Made by a program: the position numbers and the translations under genes
Assembly: GCF_016811235.1 (NCBI RefSeq)
Contig: NZ_JAFBID010000003.1
Coordinates: 1-64,000, forward strand
DNA: 64,000 bases
DNA from: Microvirga arabica
GTDB lineage: Bacteria; Pseudomonadota; Alphaproteobacteria; Rhizobiales; Beijerinckiaceae
Direction: 5' to 3'
Shown here: piece by piece, positions 40,995-50,603 of the stretch
Layout: each line of letters opens with the position of its first letter
How positions within the stretch are numbered: the first letter of the stretch is position 1
The notes under the pieces: generated by a model
Database searches by the model: none
Told to the model about the DNA's origin: nothing
Seen by the model: only the letters and a program-made list of their open reading frames with translations

Positions 40995-41552
40995 ATGAGA
41001 ATCGTGGGCGGGCGCTGGCGCGGCCGCTCGCTCAAGGGGCCGAGCTCGGACGCCATCCGCCCGACCTCGGACCGCCTGCGCGAGACACTCTTCAACATCC
41101 TCCAGCATTCCTACGACGACCCGGTCGAGGGCGCACGCGTGCTCGACCTCTTCGCCGGCACCGGCGCCCTCGGGCTGGAGGCCCTCTCGCGCGGCGCCGC
41201 CTTCGCGCTCTTCGTCGACGACGGCGCGCAGGCCCGCGGTATCATCCGCGAGAACGTGGAAGCTTTAGGCGCCGGCGGCGCCACCCGCCTCTTCCGCCGC
41301 GACGCCACCCGCATGGGCGAGGCCGCACCCAACACCCCCTTCTCCCTGGTGTTCTGCGACCCGCCTTACGGCAAGGACCTCGCACCCAAGGCGCTCCGCT
41401 CCTGCGCGGAAGGCGGCTGGCTAGTGCCGGATGCGCTCGTGATCGTGGAAGAGGCGCAAGGCGTCGAGGTCTCTCTGCCGGAACGCTTCGAGGAGATCGA
41501 GCGGCGGGACTACGGGGAGACCAAGGTGGTGTTCGGGCGGTTCAGGGGGTAA
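40995..41552 (+). CDS. rsmD: 16S rRNA (guanine-966-N2)-methyltransferase
   Basis: Methylates G966 of 16S rRNA with S-adenosylmethionine. The 185-aa protein begins MRIVGGRWRGRSLKGP, has the SAM-binding motif VLDLFAGTGALGLEALSRGA (about 48-67) and the catalytic/substrate motif FCDPPYGKDLA (about 117-127), diagnostic of the RsmD family. It is the second gene of an evident pair with rluB, both in rRNA modification. Length is usual for the family. Confidence 0.95.
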   Translation: MRIVGGRWRGRSLKGPSSDAIRPTSDRLRETLFNILQHSYDDPVEGARVLDLFAGTGALGLEALSRGAAFALFVDDGAQARGIIRENVEALGAGGATRLFRRDATRMGEAAPNTPFSLVFCDPPYGKDLAPKALRSCAEGGWLVPDALVIVEEAQGVEVSLPERFEEIERRDYGETKVVFGRFRG

Positions 41553-41668
41553 TCGCTCCGTCCAACCTCCACATCCTCTCACAAGACGGTTGTCCTAGGG
41601 TTGATTCTGCATAACATTGCGTCACCGCGCCGTTAGGCGCCATTGTTGTGACTGCGATGGGGATCGTC

Positions 41669-43996
41669 ATGGCCGAACCGTTTCTCTGGGGATCTCCGTT
41701 CTCGCTTCCCACAACGGTCCCGTGGGATACTCCTCATGTGATGGCGCTCAGGAACGGCACTTTCCTGGTTCTCGGCGTGACAGGAGCAGATTGGGATGAT
41801 CGCGCATTCAAAGCCTGGATTTACAATGCGGATGGCTCGCTCAAGGAGGAGAAGAGCCTTGAAATACCCAATGCCTACCGGGTCGAGGCGAACGCCTATG
41901 ATTTTGAGAAGTATGTTCTGACTCCCGTTGCGGCGGAACTCCCGGACGGTCGCATCGGCATTACGTGGTCCATGTCACAAAACAACGGTGCGCACTATCG
42001 TGTTGCATGGTTGAGTCTCTACGGAGCCGATCTGCAGCCTCTGGGTCCGGCTCAATCGATCGCCGGCCTCAAGCGCAGCATCCCATATTCAGATGGGACT
42101 TACGCCTCAGACGATGTCATTAGCCTCAGTGACGGCCGTCTCGCCGTTGCCTACCGGAGCTATGCCGGCGAGGCCTTTCTGCGCATTTTAGGAACGGATG
42201 GCACTCTCTCGAATCCCATAAGCGTAGGTACCACATTTGGGGCCGATATCTCCACGTTCGCCAGTCTTGGTTCCGTAATCGATCTGACAGTCCTTTCAAA
42301 CGGCAAGATGGTCGTTGGTGTTCGCGCGAGCGAAACAGCGAACCATTTTTACATTGTAGACCCTTCAGATGCTGCAAATCCCACCCTGTCAGACTGCTTC
42401 ACCGTTCCGGTGAATACCCCCTCAGGCCTGAACTCAATTGAAGTGACTGCCCTTGAAGTTGGCGGATTCGTTGTGACATGGGTCGAGATGGGGAAGACCA
42501 TTCCCACTTCGGAACCGACAGTCACGGTTAAATTCCAAGTCTTTGACGCTGCAGGCGGCAAGATCACCGGAGAACCGCTGGCAGTTTATGCGAGCGCCGA
42601 GGAGGCCAGCTCAGTCGGCACCCCCTACATCCTGTCGCTTCCGGGAGGCGGCTTTGCCCTTGCGGCCCAAGTTGTCCCAAGTGATTTCCCCATGAACTCG
42701 GAAGTTCGCCTTGAGATCTTTGACGCAACGGGCGCACGTGTGAGTGACAGGTTGCTCGTGAGCAGGCCCGCCGCAGAAGGCCTGTTCTCCCTTAAAGGGT
42801 TGTCCCTTCTGGCCGATGGTCGCATCGCTGTGCATCTCTCAAGTGGCATCCAGATCGTCGATCCGCGAGACAAGGCAATCTCACTCAAAGGCACTGCGCA
42901 GAACGACTACTACATCGGCACGGCGTTCAACGACACCTTCGAGAGCAGCGCGGGAGCGGACAGGCTCGAAGGCGCAGGCGGCAACGACACCTATCAGGTG
43001 GACAATGCCGGCGACCGGGTTGTTGAGAAGGCCAACGAAGGCATCGACACAATCGAGACGAGCGTCAGCTATGCCTTGAGCGCCCATGTCGAGCACCTCA
43101 CCGCCACAGGCTCCGCCTCCGTCGCCCTCACGGGCAACGAATTGTCGAACACGATCACCGGCAATGCAGGCAACAATACGCTCGACGGCGGCGCGGGAGC
43201 CGACGTGCTCAACGGCGGGGCCGGCTTCGACTTTGCATCCTTTGCCTCGTCGGCAACAGGCGTCGCAGCAAGCCTCGGCGGGGGCGCAGGAGACAGCTTT
43301 GTCGCCATCGAAGGCATCATCGGCTCAGGCTTTGCTGATACCCTCATCGGCAATGGCACCGCCGAATTGCGCGGAGCAACCGGTGGCGACACCTATCGGG
43401 TGCGCGCCGGCGACGTGGTGGTGGAAGCACTCGGCCAAGGCAGAGATACGGTGCTCGCCTCCACCTCCTATGCGCTCTCCGCAGGAGCCGAGATCGAGGT
43501 GCTGAAACTCACGGGCGTGTTATCGCGCGCGTCCGCCAGCCTGACCGGCTCCAACACCGCCAACGAGATTGTCGGCCATGTAGGCCGGACCACGATCAAG
43601 GCGGGATCCGGCAACGATAAGATCTACGGTGGTCTGGGCAACGATAGCCTGTGGGGCCAGAGCGGTCGCGACATCTTCGTGTTTGACACGCGGCCGAACA
43701 AGAGCACGAACGTCGACCGGGTCTATGACTTTAGGTCCAAGGATGACAGCATCTACCTGGACAACAAATACTTCACGAACCTCGGTTCAGGCACAGCCAC
43801 CAAGCCGAAGAAGTTCAAGGCTGACATGTTCGTGGCGGGCAAGACGGCGCAGGATGCGGAGGACCGGATCGTCTACGACAGGAAGACCGGCGCGCTCTAC
43901 TACGATCAGGACGGCACTGGCTCCAAGGCGCAGGTGAAGATCGCCACCATCGGCAACAAGGCCAAACTCTCCTACCACGACTTCTTCGTCGTCTGA
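41669..43996 (+). CDS. RTX-like calcium-binding repeat protein (intact paralogue)
   Basis: 775-aa protein, start ATG 41669 with GGGGA five bases upstream. The first 400 residues form beta-propeller-like units (ALRNGTFLVLGVTG, ELPDGRIGITWSMS, SLSDGRLAVAYRSY, SLPGGGFALAAQV, LLADGRIAVHLSS). The middle has a hemolysin-type calcium-binding repeat region with NTITGNAGNNTLDGGAGADV. The last 120 residues (SGNDKIYGGLGNDSLWG, DIFVFDTRPNK, DRIVYDRKTGALYYDQDGTG, HDFFVV) match the interrupted paralogue at 21965. The uncleaved C-terminal signal and lack of an N-terminal signal peptide fit type I secretion; transporter genes are not in the window. Function is unknown, perhaps surface or matrix attachment. 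Confidence 0.85.
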   Translation: MAEPFLWGSPFSLPTTVPWDTPHVMALRNGTFLVLGVTGADWDDRAFKAWIYNADGSLKEEKSLEIPNAYRVEANAYDFEKYVLTPVAAELPDGRIGITWSMSQNNGAHYRVAWLSLYGADLQPLGPAQSIAGLKRSIPYSDGTYASDDVISLSDGRLAVAYRSYAGEAFLRILGTDGTLSNPISVGTTFGADISTFASLGSVIDLTVLSNGKMVVGVRASETANHFYIVDPSDAANPTLSDCFTVPVNTPSGLNSIEVTALEVGGFVVTWVEMGKTIPTSEPTVTVKFQVFDAAGGKITGEPLAVYASAEEASSVGTPYILSLPGGGFALAAQVVPSDFPMNSEVRLEIFDATGARVSDRLLVSRPAAEGLFSLKGLSLLADGRIAVHLSSGIQIVDPRDKAISLKGTAQNDYYIGTAFNDTFESSAGADRLEGAGGNDTYQVDNAGDRVVEKANEGIDTIETSVSYALSAHVEHLTATGSASVALTGNELSNTITGNAGNNTLDGGAGADVLNGGAGFDFASFASSATGVAASLGGGAGDSFVAIEGIIGSGFADTLIGNGTAELRGATGGDTYRVRAGDVVVEALGQGRDTVLASTSYALSAGAEIEVLKLTGVLSRASASLTGSNTANEIVGHVGRTTIKAGSGNDKIYGGLGNDSLWGQSGRDIFVFDTRPNKSTNVDRVYDFRSKDDSIYLDNKYFTNLGSGTATKPKKFKADMFVAGKTAQDAEDRIVYDRKTGALYYDQDGTGSKAQVKIATIGNKAKLSYHDFFVV

Positions 43997-44029
43997 GCAC
44001 CATAGAGCGCGGGGACTCGCATTTCTCTC

Positions 44030-44155
44030 TGTCATCCCGGGGCCGCTTCAGCGGAGCCCGGGATCGATAATCGCTGACGGTCCAAATACGCGGGACGCAG
44101 TTCGCCCTCTATTGAGCTGCGGTGGTTATGGATCCCCGCCTGCACGGGGATGACA
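44030..44155. repeat. GTCATCCCGG intergenic palindrome, copy B
   Basis: Left arm TGTCATCCCGGGGCCGC... (44030-44071) is complementary to right arm TTATGGATCCCCGCC...GGGGATGACA (44126-44155). Same family as the elements at 11.6, 48.9, 59.7 and 61.0 kb. Confidence 0.82.
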
Positions 44156-44274
44156 GTGGAGGCGTAAGAGCCCAAGGAATGGGCGGCGAGAGTCGACGGC
44201 CTGCAACATTTGCCCTCCCCTCCAGCGACCGCTATACCGCCTTGTCGTCATTCGTCGCGGAGGAAAGGCTCATC

Positions 44275-45321
<1,047 letters not shown>

Positions 45322-45402
45322 GGGGCGCGACGCTCGCATTGTTGAACACGCACGAAGAGCGCTATGTAAGTCGTCTGCTGCATTGCCGCGCTGGAGAGTT
45401 CC

Positions 45403-46446
45403 ATGACCTATCTTCCCGCCGAAAACCGCTACGACTCGATGATCTACAACCGGTGCGGCCACAGCGGCCTTCTGCTGCCGGCGATCTCGCTCGGGCTCTG
45501 GCACAATTTCGGCGAGGACAAGTCGGCCGCGACCGCGCGGGAGATCTGCCGGACCGCTTTCGATCTCGGCATCACGCATTTCGACCTCGCCAACAACTAC
45601 GGCCCACCTCCGGGCTCGGCCGAAACCCTGTTCGGCGAGATCCTGCGCCATGACTTCCACGGACTGCGCGACGAGATGGTGATCTCCACCAAGGCCGGCT
45701 ACCGCATGTGGCCCGGTCCTTATGGCGAGTGGGGCAGCCGCAAGTACCTCCTCTCCAGCCTCGACCAGAGCCTCAAGCGCATGGGGCTCGATTATGTGGA
45801 CATCTTCTATTCCCACCGCTTCGACCCGAACACGCCCCTGGAGGAAACCATGCTGGCGCTGGATGCCGCGGTGCGGCAGGGCAAGGCGCTTTATGTGGGC
45901 CTGTCGTCCTACAACAGCCAGCGCACCCGCGAGGCCGTTGCGATTTTGCGCGAGTTGAAGGCGCCCTGCATCATCCACCAGCCGAGCTATTCCATGCTCA
46001 ACCGCTGGATCGAGGAGGATGGGCTCCTCGACACCCTCGACGATCTCGGCATGGGCTCCATCGTGTTCTCGCCGCTGGCCCAGGGCATGCTGACGACGAA
46101 GTATCTGAACGGCATTCCCGAAGAGAGCCGCGCAGCCCAAGGCAAGTCCCTGCGCACCACCTTCCTGAGCGAAGACAATCTCTCCCGCATCCGCGGCCTC
46201 AACGGTATTGCCGAGCGGCGCGGGCAGACGCTGGCCCAGATGGCGCTCGCCTGGGTGCTGCGCGGGGAGCGCGTGACCTCGGCGCTCATCGGCGCGAGCC
46301 GTCCCGAGCAGGTGGTCGACTGCGTGGGCGCGCTCAAGAACCTGTCGTTCACATCCGAGGAGCTTTCTGAGATCGACCACTTCGCCGGCGAGGGCAACCT
46401 GAACATCTGGGCGGCTTCCGCGGAGCGAAAGGGTCCTTCGCGATAA
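45403..46446 (+). CDS. aldo/keto reductase, YghZ/L-glyceraldehyde-3-phosphate reductase type
   Basis: 347-aa member of AKR14-like proteins (YghZ group), known to reduce L-glyceraldehyde 3-phosphate and methylglyoxal. It opens with YLPAENRYDSMIYNRCGHSG and shows FDLANNYGPPPGSAE (catalytic Asp and Tyr), ISTKAGYRMWPGPYGEWGSR (catalytic Lys and the group-specific insertion) and IFYSHRFDP (catalytic His). The zinc alcohol dehydrogenase lies upstream on the same strand; both could handle reactive aldehydes, but a common operon is not certain with an 81-base gap. Confidence 0.9.
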   Translation: MTYLPAENRYDSMIYNRCGHSGLLLPAISLGLWHNFGEDKSAATAREICRTAFDLGITHFDLANNYGPPPGSAETLFGEILRHDFHGLRDEMVISTKAGYRMWPGPYGEWGSRKYLLSSLDQSLKRMGLDYVDIFYSHRFDPNTPLEETMLALDAAVRQGKALYVGLSSYNSQRTREAVAILRELKAPCIIHQPSYSMLNRWIEEDGLLDTLDDLGMGSIVFSPLAQGMLTTKYLNGIPEESRAAQGKSLRTTFLSEDNLSRIRGLNGIAERRGQTLAQMALAWVLRGERVTSALIGASRPEQVVDCVGALKNLSFTSEELSEIDHFAGEGNLNIWAASAERKGPSR

Positions 46447-46464
46447 AGCGGGCCACAATCCCCA

Positions 46465-46478
46465 ATCCCTTCGGGGAT
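46465..46478 (+). promoter_or_regulatory. UUCG hairpin after the aldo/keto reductase
   Basis: AUCCC-UUCG-GGGAU, 18 bases after the reductase stop, with a second weak hairpin next to it and no T run. It could be a 3' stabiliser or a leader structure of the PilZ gene that follows. Confidence 0.3.
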
Positions 46479-46520
46479 ACCCCTTTCGAGGGACTTGAGA
46501 AGGCGGTTAACAAATGGTTA

Positions 46521-46964
46521 ATGCAAAGCTTCATTGGCCATTTGTCCCAGGTCGCTTCCATGGTCCCCGTCACTGCTTCCGACAACCGCCGGCTCGCCAG
46601 GCGCTTTCCTGCCCATCACCCGGCGCAGATCATGCTGGGGCCCGACGCGATGATCCCCTGCACGGTGCGGGATATCTCGACCGGTGGCGCCAGGATCGCC
46701 CTGAAGCCCCAGATGGACCTGCCAGAGACCTTCGAGCTGTTCATTGCAGCCCATGACCTGCAGGTCCGCCGGGCGCGCGTGTGCTGGCGCAAGGGCGGTT
46801 TCGCCGGAATTGCGTTCAGCGCCGACGAGGCCGATGCCGCGATGACCGCAGAGACGCCTCGGACGCTCACCTTCGAGGATTGCCTGGATCAGGCCGCCAT
46901 GCCGGCCCACCTCGCAGCCAAACCGGCGCGCAAGAACCTCAAGCTCTGGCAGACCGGCATCTGA
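46521..46964 (+). CDS. PilZ domain protein (147 aa)
   Basis: Second PilZ protein of the window. The RxxxR element is RRLARRFP, with the following DISTGGARI giving D-x-S-x-x-G. Residues to about 110 complete the barrel (RRARVCWRKGGFAGIAF), then a tail of unknown role (EDCLDQAAMPAHL...). The start is uncertain: ATG 46521, or the ATG of MVPVTASDNRR at 46560, which sits closer to the domain. Binding of cyclic di-GMP is inferred from the motifs. It ends 40 bases before mutL, which runs the other way. Confidence 0.82.
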   Translation: MQSFIGHLSQVASMVPVTASDNRRLARRFPAHHPAQIMLGPDAMIPCTVRDISTGGARIALKPQMDLPETFELFIAAHDLQVRRARVCWRKGGFAGIAFSADEADAAMTAETPRTLTFEDCLDQAAMPAHLAAKPARKNLKLWQTGI

Positions 46965-47006
46965 CCGTCACGAATGTCTCAAAGGAAGAGCTTCGTCAGA
47001 AGCGCG

Positions 47007-48857
47007 TCAGCGCCGTCCGAACAGGCGCTCGATGTCGCTCAGCTTGAGCTCGACATAAGTCGGCCGCCCATGGTTGCATTGACCGGACAGCGGCGTCGCT
47101 TCCATCTCGCGCAACAAAGCATTCATCTCCTCCGGCCGCAGGCGCCGCCCGGCGCGGATGGAGCCGTGGCAGGACATGCGCGAGAGAACCGCATCGAGCC
47201 GCTCCTCCAGTGGGTGCGACGCGCCCTGTCCCCATTCGGCGAGCGCATCGGCCACGTCCTGCACCAGCGCCTTGATGCGCCCACCGGACAAGGCCGACGG
47301 CACTTCGCGCACGAGGAGCGCGCCGTGGCCGAAGGGCTCAACCACGAGGCCCAGCCCCTCCAGCGCGGTGGCTTCCGCCAGCACCCGGTCCGCATCCACG
47401 GGGTCGAGATCGACCACTTCGGGGATCAGCAGCAATTGCCGCCCAATCCCCGACGAGGCGCGCTCGCGCTTCAGCCGCTCGTAGACGAGGCGCTCGTGTG
47501 CAGCATGCTGGTCGACGATGACGATGCCGTCCTGCGTCTGCGCGACGATATAGGTGCCGTGCAATTGCGCACGCGCGGCACCAAGCGGCGATTCCTCAGT
47601 TTGAGGCTCCATCTCATGCAGTGTTGCGCGGCTGTCAGCGGAGGGCGCGGCGAGATCCGGCAGGCTCGCCTGCCTTTCGCCAAGACCATGACCCGGTATG
47701 TAGGATTGCTCCGGCGCATCGAGCGGGACCTGCCAGTTCGCGAAAGCGCTCGTGGGGCGGATCGCATGGGTGCGATGCGGGTACGCCGGGCGCAGGGGCA
47801 CCGCGCCTTGCGGGCGCAGGCTTTCCAGCGTGCGCGTGCCGCCGGTGGACGAGGCGCGGAAGGCATGGCGGGTGATGGCTTCCTTCAGGGCTGCCACCAC
47901 GAAGCCGCGCACGAAAGCGGGATCGCGAAAGCGCACCTCCGTCTTGGCCGGATGCACGTTCACGTCCACTGCGCGCGGATCGAGGTCGATCATGACGGCG
48001 AGAACCGGGTGCCGGTCGGAGGCCATCACGTCCGCATAGGCGCCGCGCACGGCGCCGAGCAGCAGCTTGTCGCGCACGGGCCGTCCGTTGACGACGAAAT
48101 GAATCGCCGTGCCGGTGCCGCGATGATACGTCGGCAGGCTCGCAAAACCTGTGAGCTGCACGCCCTCCCGCTCGACGCCGATGCTCATGGCGTTCTCGTG
48201 GAACTCAGGTCCCAACACCCGCGACAGGCGACGCAGGAAGCCATGCTCGCCGGGCTCCTCCGGCGGATAGGTGAAGGCCGTGATGTGCTCGCCCGACAGG
48301 GTGAAGCGGATCGTCGGATGCGCGATGGCGAGCCGCTTGACGATCTCGGCCACCGCCTGCGCCTCCGAGCGGTCGCTCTTCAGGAATTTCAGGCGCGCGG
48401 GCGTGGCGGAAAACAGATCCGTCACCTCGACGCGGGTGCCCTTCGGCGCGGGTGCAGGCCGCACCGGGCTCTTGATGCCCGCTTCCACCACGATGGCCGA
48501 GCCGGTCTCGGCCTCCGCCGTGCGGGAGGTAATGGACAGCCGCGCCACTGCACCGATGGACGGCAGGGCCTCGCCGCGAAACCCGAGAGTGCTGATGGCG
48601 AACAGGTCGCCATCCGGCAGCTTGGACGTGGCGTGGCGTTCGACCGCGAGTTCCAGATCCTCGGGCGTCATGCCCCGACCGTCGTCGACGATGCGGATCA
48701 GGCGGCGCCCGCCCGCCTCCACGGTGATCTCAACGGAGGTGGCGCCCGCGTCGATGGCGTTCTCGACCAGCTCCTTCACGGCCGCCGCCGGACGCTCGAC
48801 AACCTCGCCCGCAGCGATGCGGTCGACGAGGATGGGATCGAGGCGGCGGACGTGCAT
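47007..48857 (-). CDS. mutL: DNA mismatch repair protein MutL
   Basis: 616-aa protein. N-terminal GHKL ATPase motifs: KELVENAIDAGAT, RIVDDGRGM, STLGFRGEALPSI. The C-terminal half carries the metal-dependent endonuclease motif DQHA-x2-E-x4-E (IVDQHAAHERLVYE), SCHGSIRAGRR and QCNHGRPTYVEL, so this is the endonuclease-active MutL type found in organisms without MutH. ATG 48857 (MHVRRLDPILVDRIAAGEVV) is the usual MutL start; a TTG at 48875 is in frame upstream. It nicks the new strand during mismatch repair together with MutS, encoded elsewhere. Confidence 0.95.
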   Translation of the reverse strand: MHVRRLDPILVDRIAAGEVVERPAAAVKELVENAIDAGATSVEITVEAGGRRLIRIVDDGRGMTPEDLELAVERHATSKLPDGDLFAISTLGFRGEALPSIGAVARLSITSRTAEAETGSAIVVEAGIKSPVRPAPAPKGTRVEVTDLFSATPARLKFLKSDRSEAQAVAEIVKRLAIAHPTIRFTLSGEHITAFTYPPEEPGEHGFLRRLSRVLGPEFHENAMSIGVEREGVQLTGFASLPTYHRGTGTAIHFVVNGRPVRDKLLLGAVRGAYADVMASDRHPVLAVMIDLDPRAVDVNVHPAKTEVRFRDPAFVRGFVVAALKEAITRHAFRASSTGGTRTLESLRPQGAVPLRPAYPHRTHAIRPTSAFANWQVPLDAPEQSYIPGHGLGERQASLPDLAAPSADSRATLHEMEPQTEESPLGAARAQLHGTYIVAQTQDGIVIVDQHAAHERLVYERLKRERASSGIGRQLLLIPEVVDLDPVDADRVLAEATALEGLGLVVEPFGHGALLVREVPSALSGGRIKALVQDVADALAEWGQGASHPLEERLDAVLSRMSCHGSIRAGRRLRPEEMNALLREMEATPLSGQCNHGRPTYVELKLSDIERLFGRR

Positions 48858-48954
48858 GAGGATTGCGGGTCTCAAGGATTCGGATGAAGGGAAGATAGGC
48901 GTTGAAGGCGGCGGAAACCAGAACGCGCGATGTTATTCCCCTGCTGACTTGGAG

Positions 48955-49093
48955 CGTCATCCCGGACGGCAAAGCCGATCCGGGATCGCGTGCAGGATAG
49001 GGTGCTCTTTCCCCTCCCCCCTTGTGGGGAGGAGGGCTCTTGCGCCACTCTCGTCATACGATCCCGGGCTCCGCTACGCGGCCCCGGGATGAC
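48955..49093. repeat. GTCATCCCGG intergenic palindrome, copy C
   Basis: Left arm CGTCATCCCGGACGGCAAAG... (48955-48988), right arm CGATCCCGGGCTCCGC...CCGGGATGAC (49059-49093). The centre holds an extra hairpin (CCCCTCCCCC/GGGGAGGAGG, about 49011-49035), which may be a separate insertion. It lies between mutL and pgi. Confidence 0.8.
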
Positions 49094-49134
49094 CATCTCT
49101 CGGCGATGACCGTCTCTCAGACCTGCGCCAACTT

Positions 49135-50451
49135 TCACCCCTGCGCCAAATACTGCTTCGCCAGGATCTTGCCCTCCTCCACGGCAGGCTGGTCGAATGG
49201 ATCGACACCCAGCGCATAGCCGGCCAGGATCGTCTCCAGCATGAAATGCATGAGCAGTTCGCCCACAGCGCGCTCGTCGAGCTTCTCGATATGGATCTGG
49301 CGGGTCGGGCGGCCGTTGCGGGCCAGGGTGTCGGCCGTAGCGCGTCCCTGCGCGGCCACAAGATCGCCGATATGCTTGCCGCCGAAGCCGGGCTCACCGG
49401 CCCGCTTGGCGAGCTTCTCGTCCATAAGCGGTCCCTTGCCGGCCACGCCCGTGGTCATGACCGTGAAGAGCTTGTCGTTGGGGCCTGCGAGATAGAGCTG
49501 GAGTTGGCTGTGCTGGTCCACCGGGCCGATAGCCGCCACCGGCTGGGTGCCGTGGCCGTCCTTACCGACGCTCTCGGCCCAGAGCTGCACCCACCAGCGG
49601 GTGAAGCGCTCCATCCGATCCGCATAGGCCATGGCCACTGTGATGCCCTTGCCGTCGCGGGCCATGGCCACGTTGAGGGCGGCACCGAGCGCCGCCGGCG
49701 CGTCCTTGGCCGCAGCGCCGTTGCGGAACGGCTCATACGCGTCCGCGGCACCCTGGCGGATGGCCGCGATGTCGAGGCCGAGCACGGCTGCGGGCAGCAG
49801 GCCCACATTGGTAAGCACCGAGTAGCGCCCGCCGATGCCTGTGTGGTGTTCGAGAAACCGTACGCCCTCGGGCTCCAGCAGATCGCGCAGCGCATTGCGG
49901 CTGCCGTCCTTGCGCGGCTCGGACAGCCCGAGGAACACGTCCTTGGGGTGCGCGCTCAAGCCCGCCTTGTCGAGAGCCGTGAGCACGGCAATCGTCTGCA
50001 TCAGGGTCTCGCCCGTGCCGCCGGATTTCGAGATCGACACGAACTTGGTCGAGGAGAGCGGCAGCTTGTGCAGCACCCGATCAAAGGTGATGGGGTCGAG
50101 ATTGTCGAGGAAGTGCACCCGGGGGCTCTCGGTAAAACGCCCGGCTCCCGGCACGGCATAGTCCCTCAGCTGGGCCAGCGTCTGGCCGCCGAGGCTCGAT
50201 CCCCCCGTGCCGAGGAAAACCACATCGGTGGCATCGTCGCGCAGGAAGGTGGCCGCCTCGCGGATGCTCGCCAGGTCGTCGGTGGTGCGGGGCATGTGGA
50301 GCAGCGGCAGGCGGCCTGAAGAATCGTCCTCTGCCAGCCGCTTCATGGCCTGGTCTACCAGACCTAGAGCCTCGTCCAGCGCCGCCTGCGGCAGACCGCC
50401 CTCCCCGATACTGGCATCCAGGGCAAGATCGATCGATTGCTGCAGGGGCAT
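49135..50451 (-). CDS. pgi: glucose-6-phosphate isomerase, compact form
   Basis: Interconverts glucose 6-phosphate and fructose 6-phosphate. The 438-aa protein is shorter than the common 550-aa enzyme, consistent with a compact alphaproteobacterial form. SIS-domain motifs are visible: VVFLGTGGSSLGGQTLAQL (phosphate site), FVSISKSGGTGETL, and the C-terminal FEKL-like segment ARNGRPTRQIHIEKLDERAV followed by LGVDPFDQPAVEEGKIL, where the DQPAVE motif ends the catalytic domain. GGAG lies eight bases before the ATG. It is transcribed divergently from nothing else and stands between mutL and the M16 pair, all on the minus strand. Confidence 0.93.
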   Translation of the reverse strand: MPLQQSIDLALDASIGEGGLPQAALDEALGLVDQAMKRLAEDDSSGRLPLLHMPRTTDDLASIREAATFLRDDATDVVFLGTGGSSLGGQTLAQLRDYAVPGAGRFTESPRVHFLDNLDPITFDRVLHKLPLSSTKFVSISKSGGTGETLMQTIAVLTALDKAGLSAHPKDVFLGLSEPRKDGSRNALRDLLEPEGVRFLEHHTGIGGRYSVLTNVGLLPAAVLGLDIAAIRQGAADAYEPFRNGAAAKDAPAALGAALNVAMARDGKGITVAMAYADRMERFTRWWVQLWAESVGKDGHGTQPVAAIGPVDQHSQLQLYLAGPNDKLFTVMTTGVAGKGPLMDEKLAKRAGEPGFGGKHIGDLVAAQGRATADTLARNGRPTRQIHIEKLDERAVGELLMHFMLETILAGYALGVDPFDQPAVEEGKILAKQYLAQG

Positions 50452-50603
50452 AGGCGTACTCCGACTCGTTGCAAGTTGGAGCGCAAGATTAGGGCACGGA
50501 GGGGGGCACGGCTAGGGCTAAGCAGGGAACCCGCCGCTCAGGCGCCCGCCATCCTCAGCAATCGCACCCGATGACCAGGATTATCTCATGGTTATCGGGC
50601 CGC

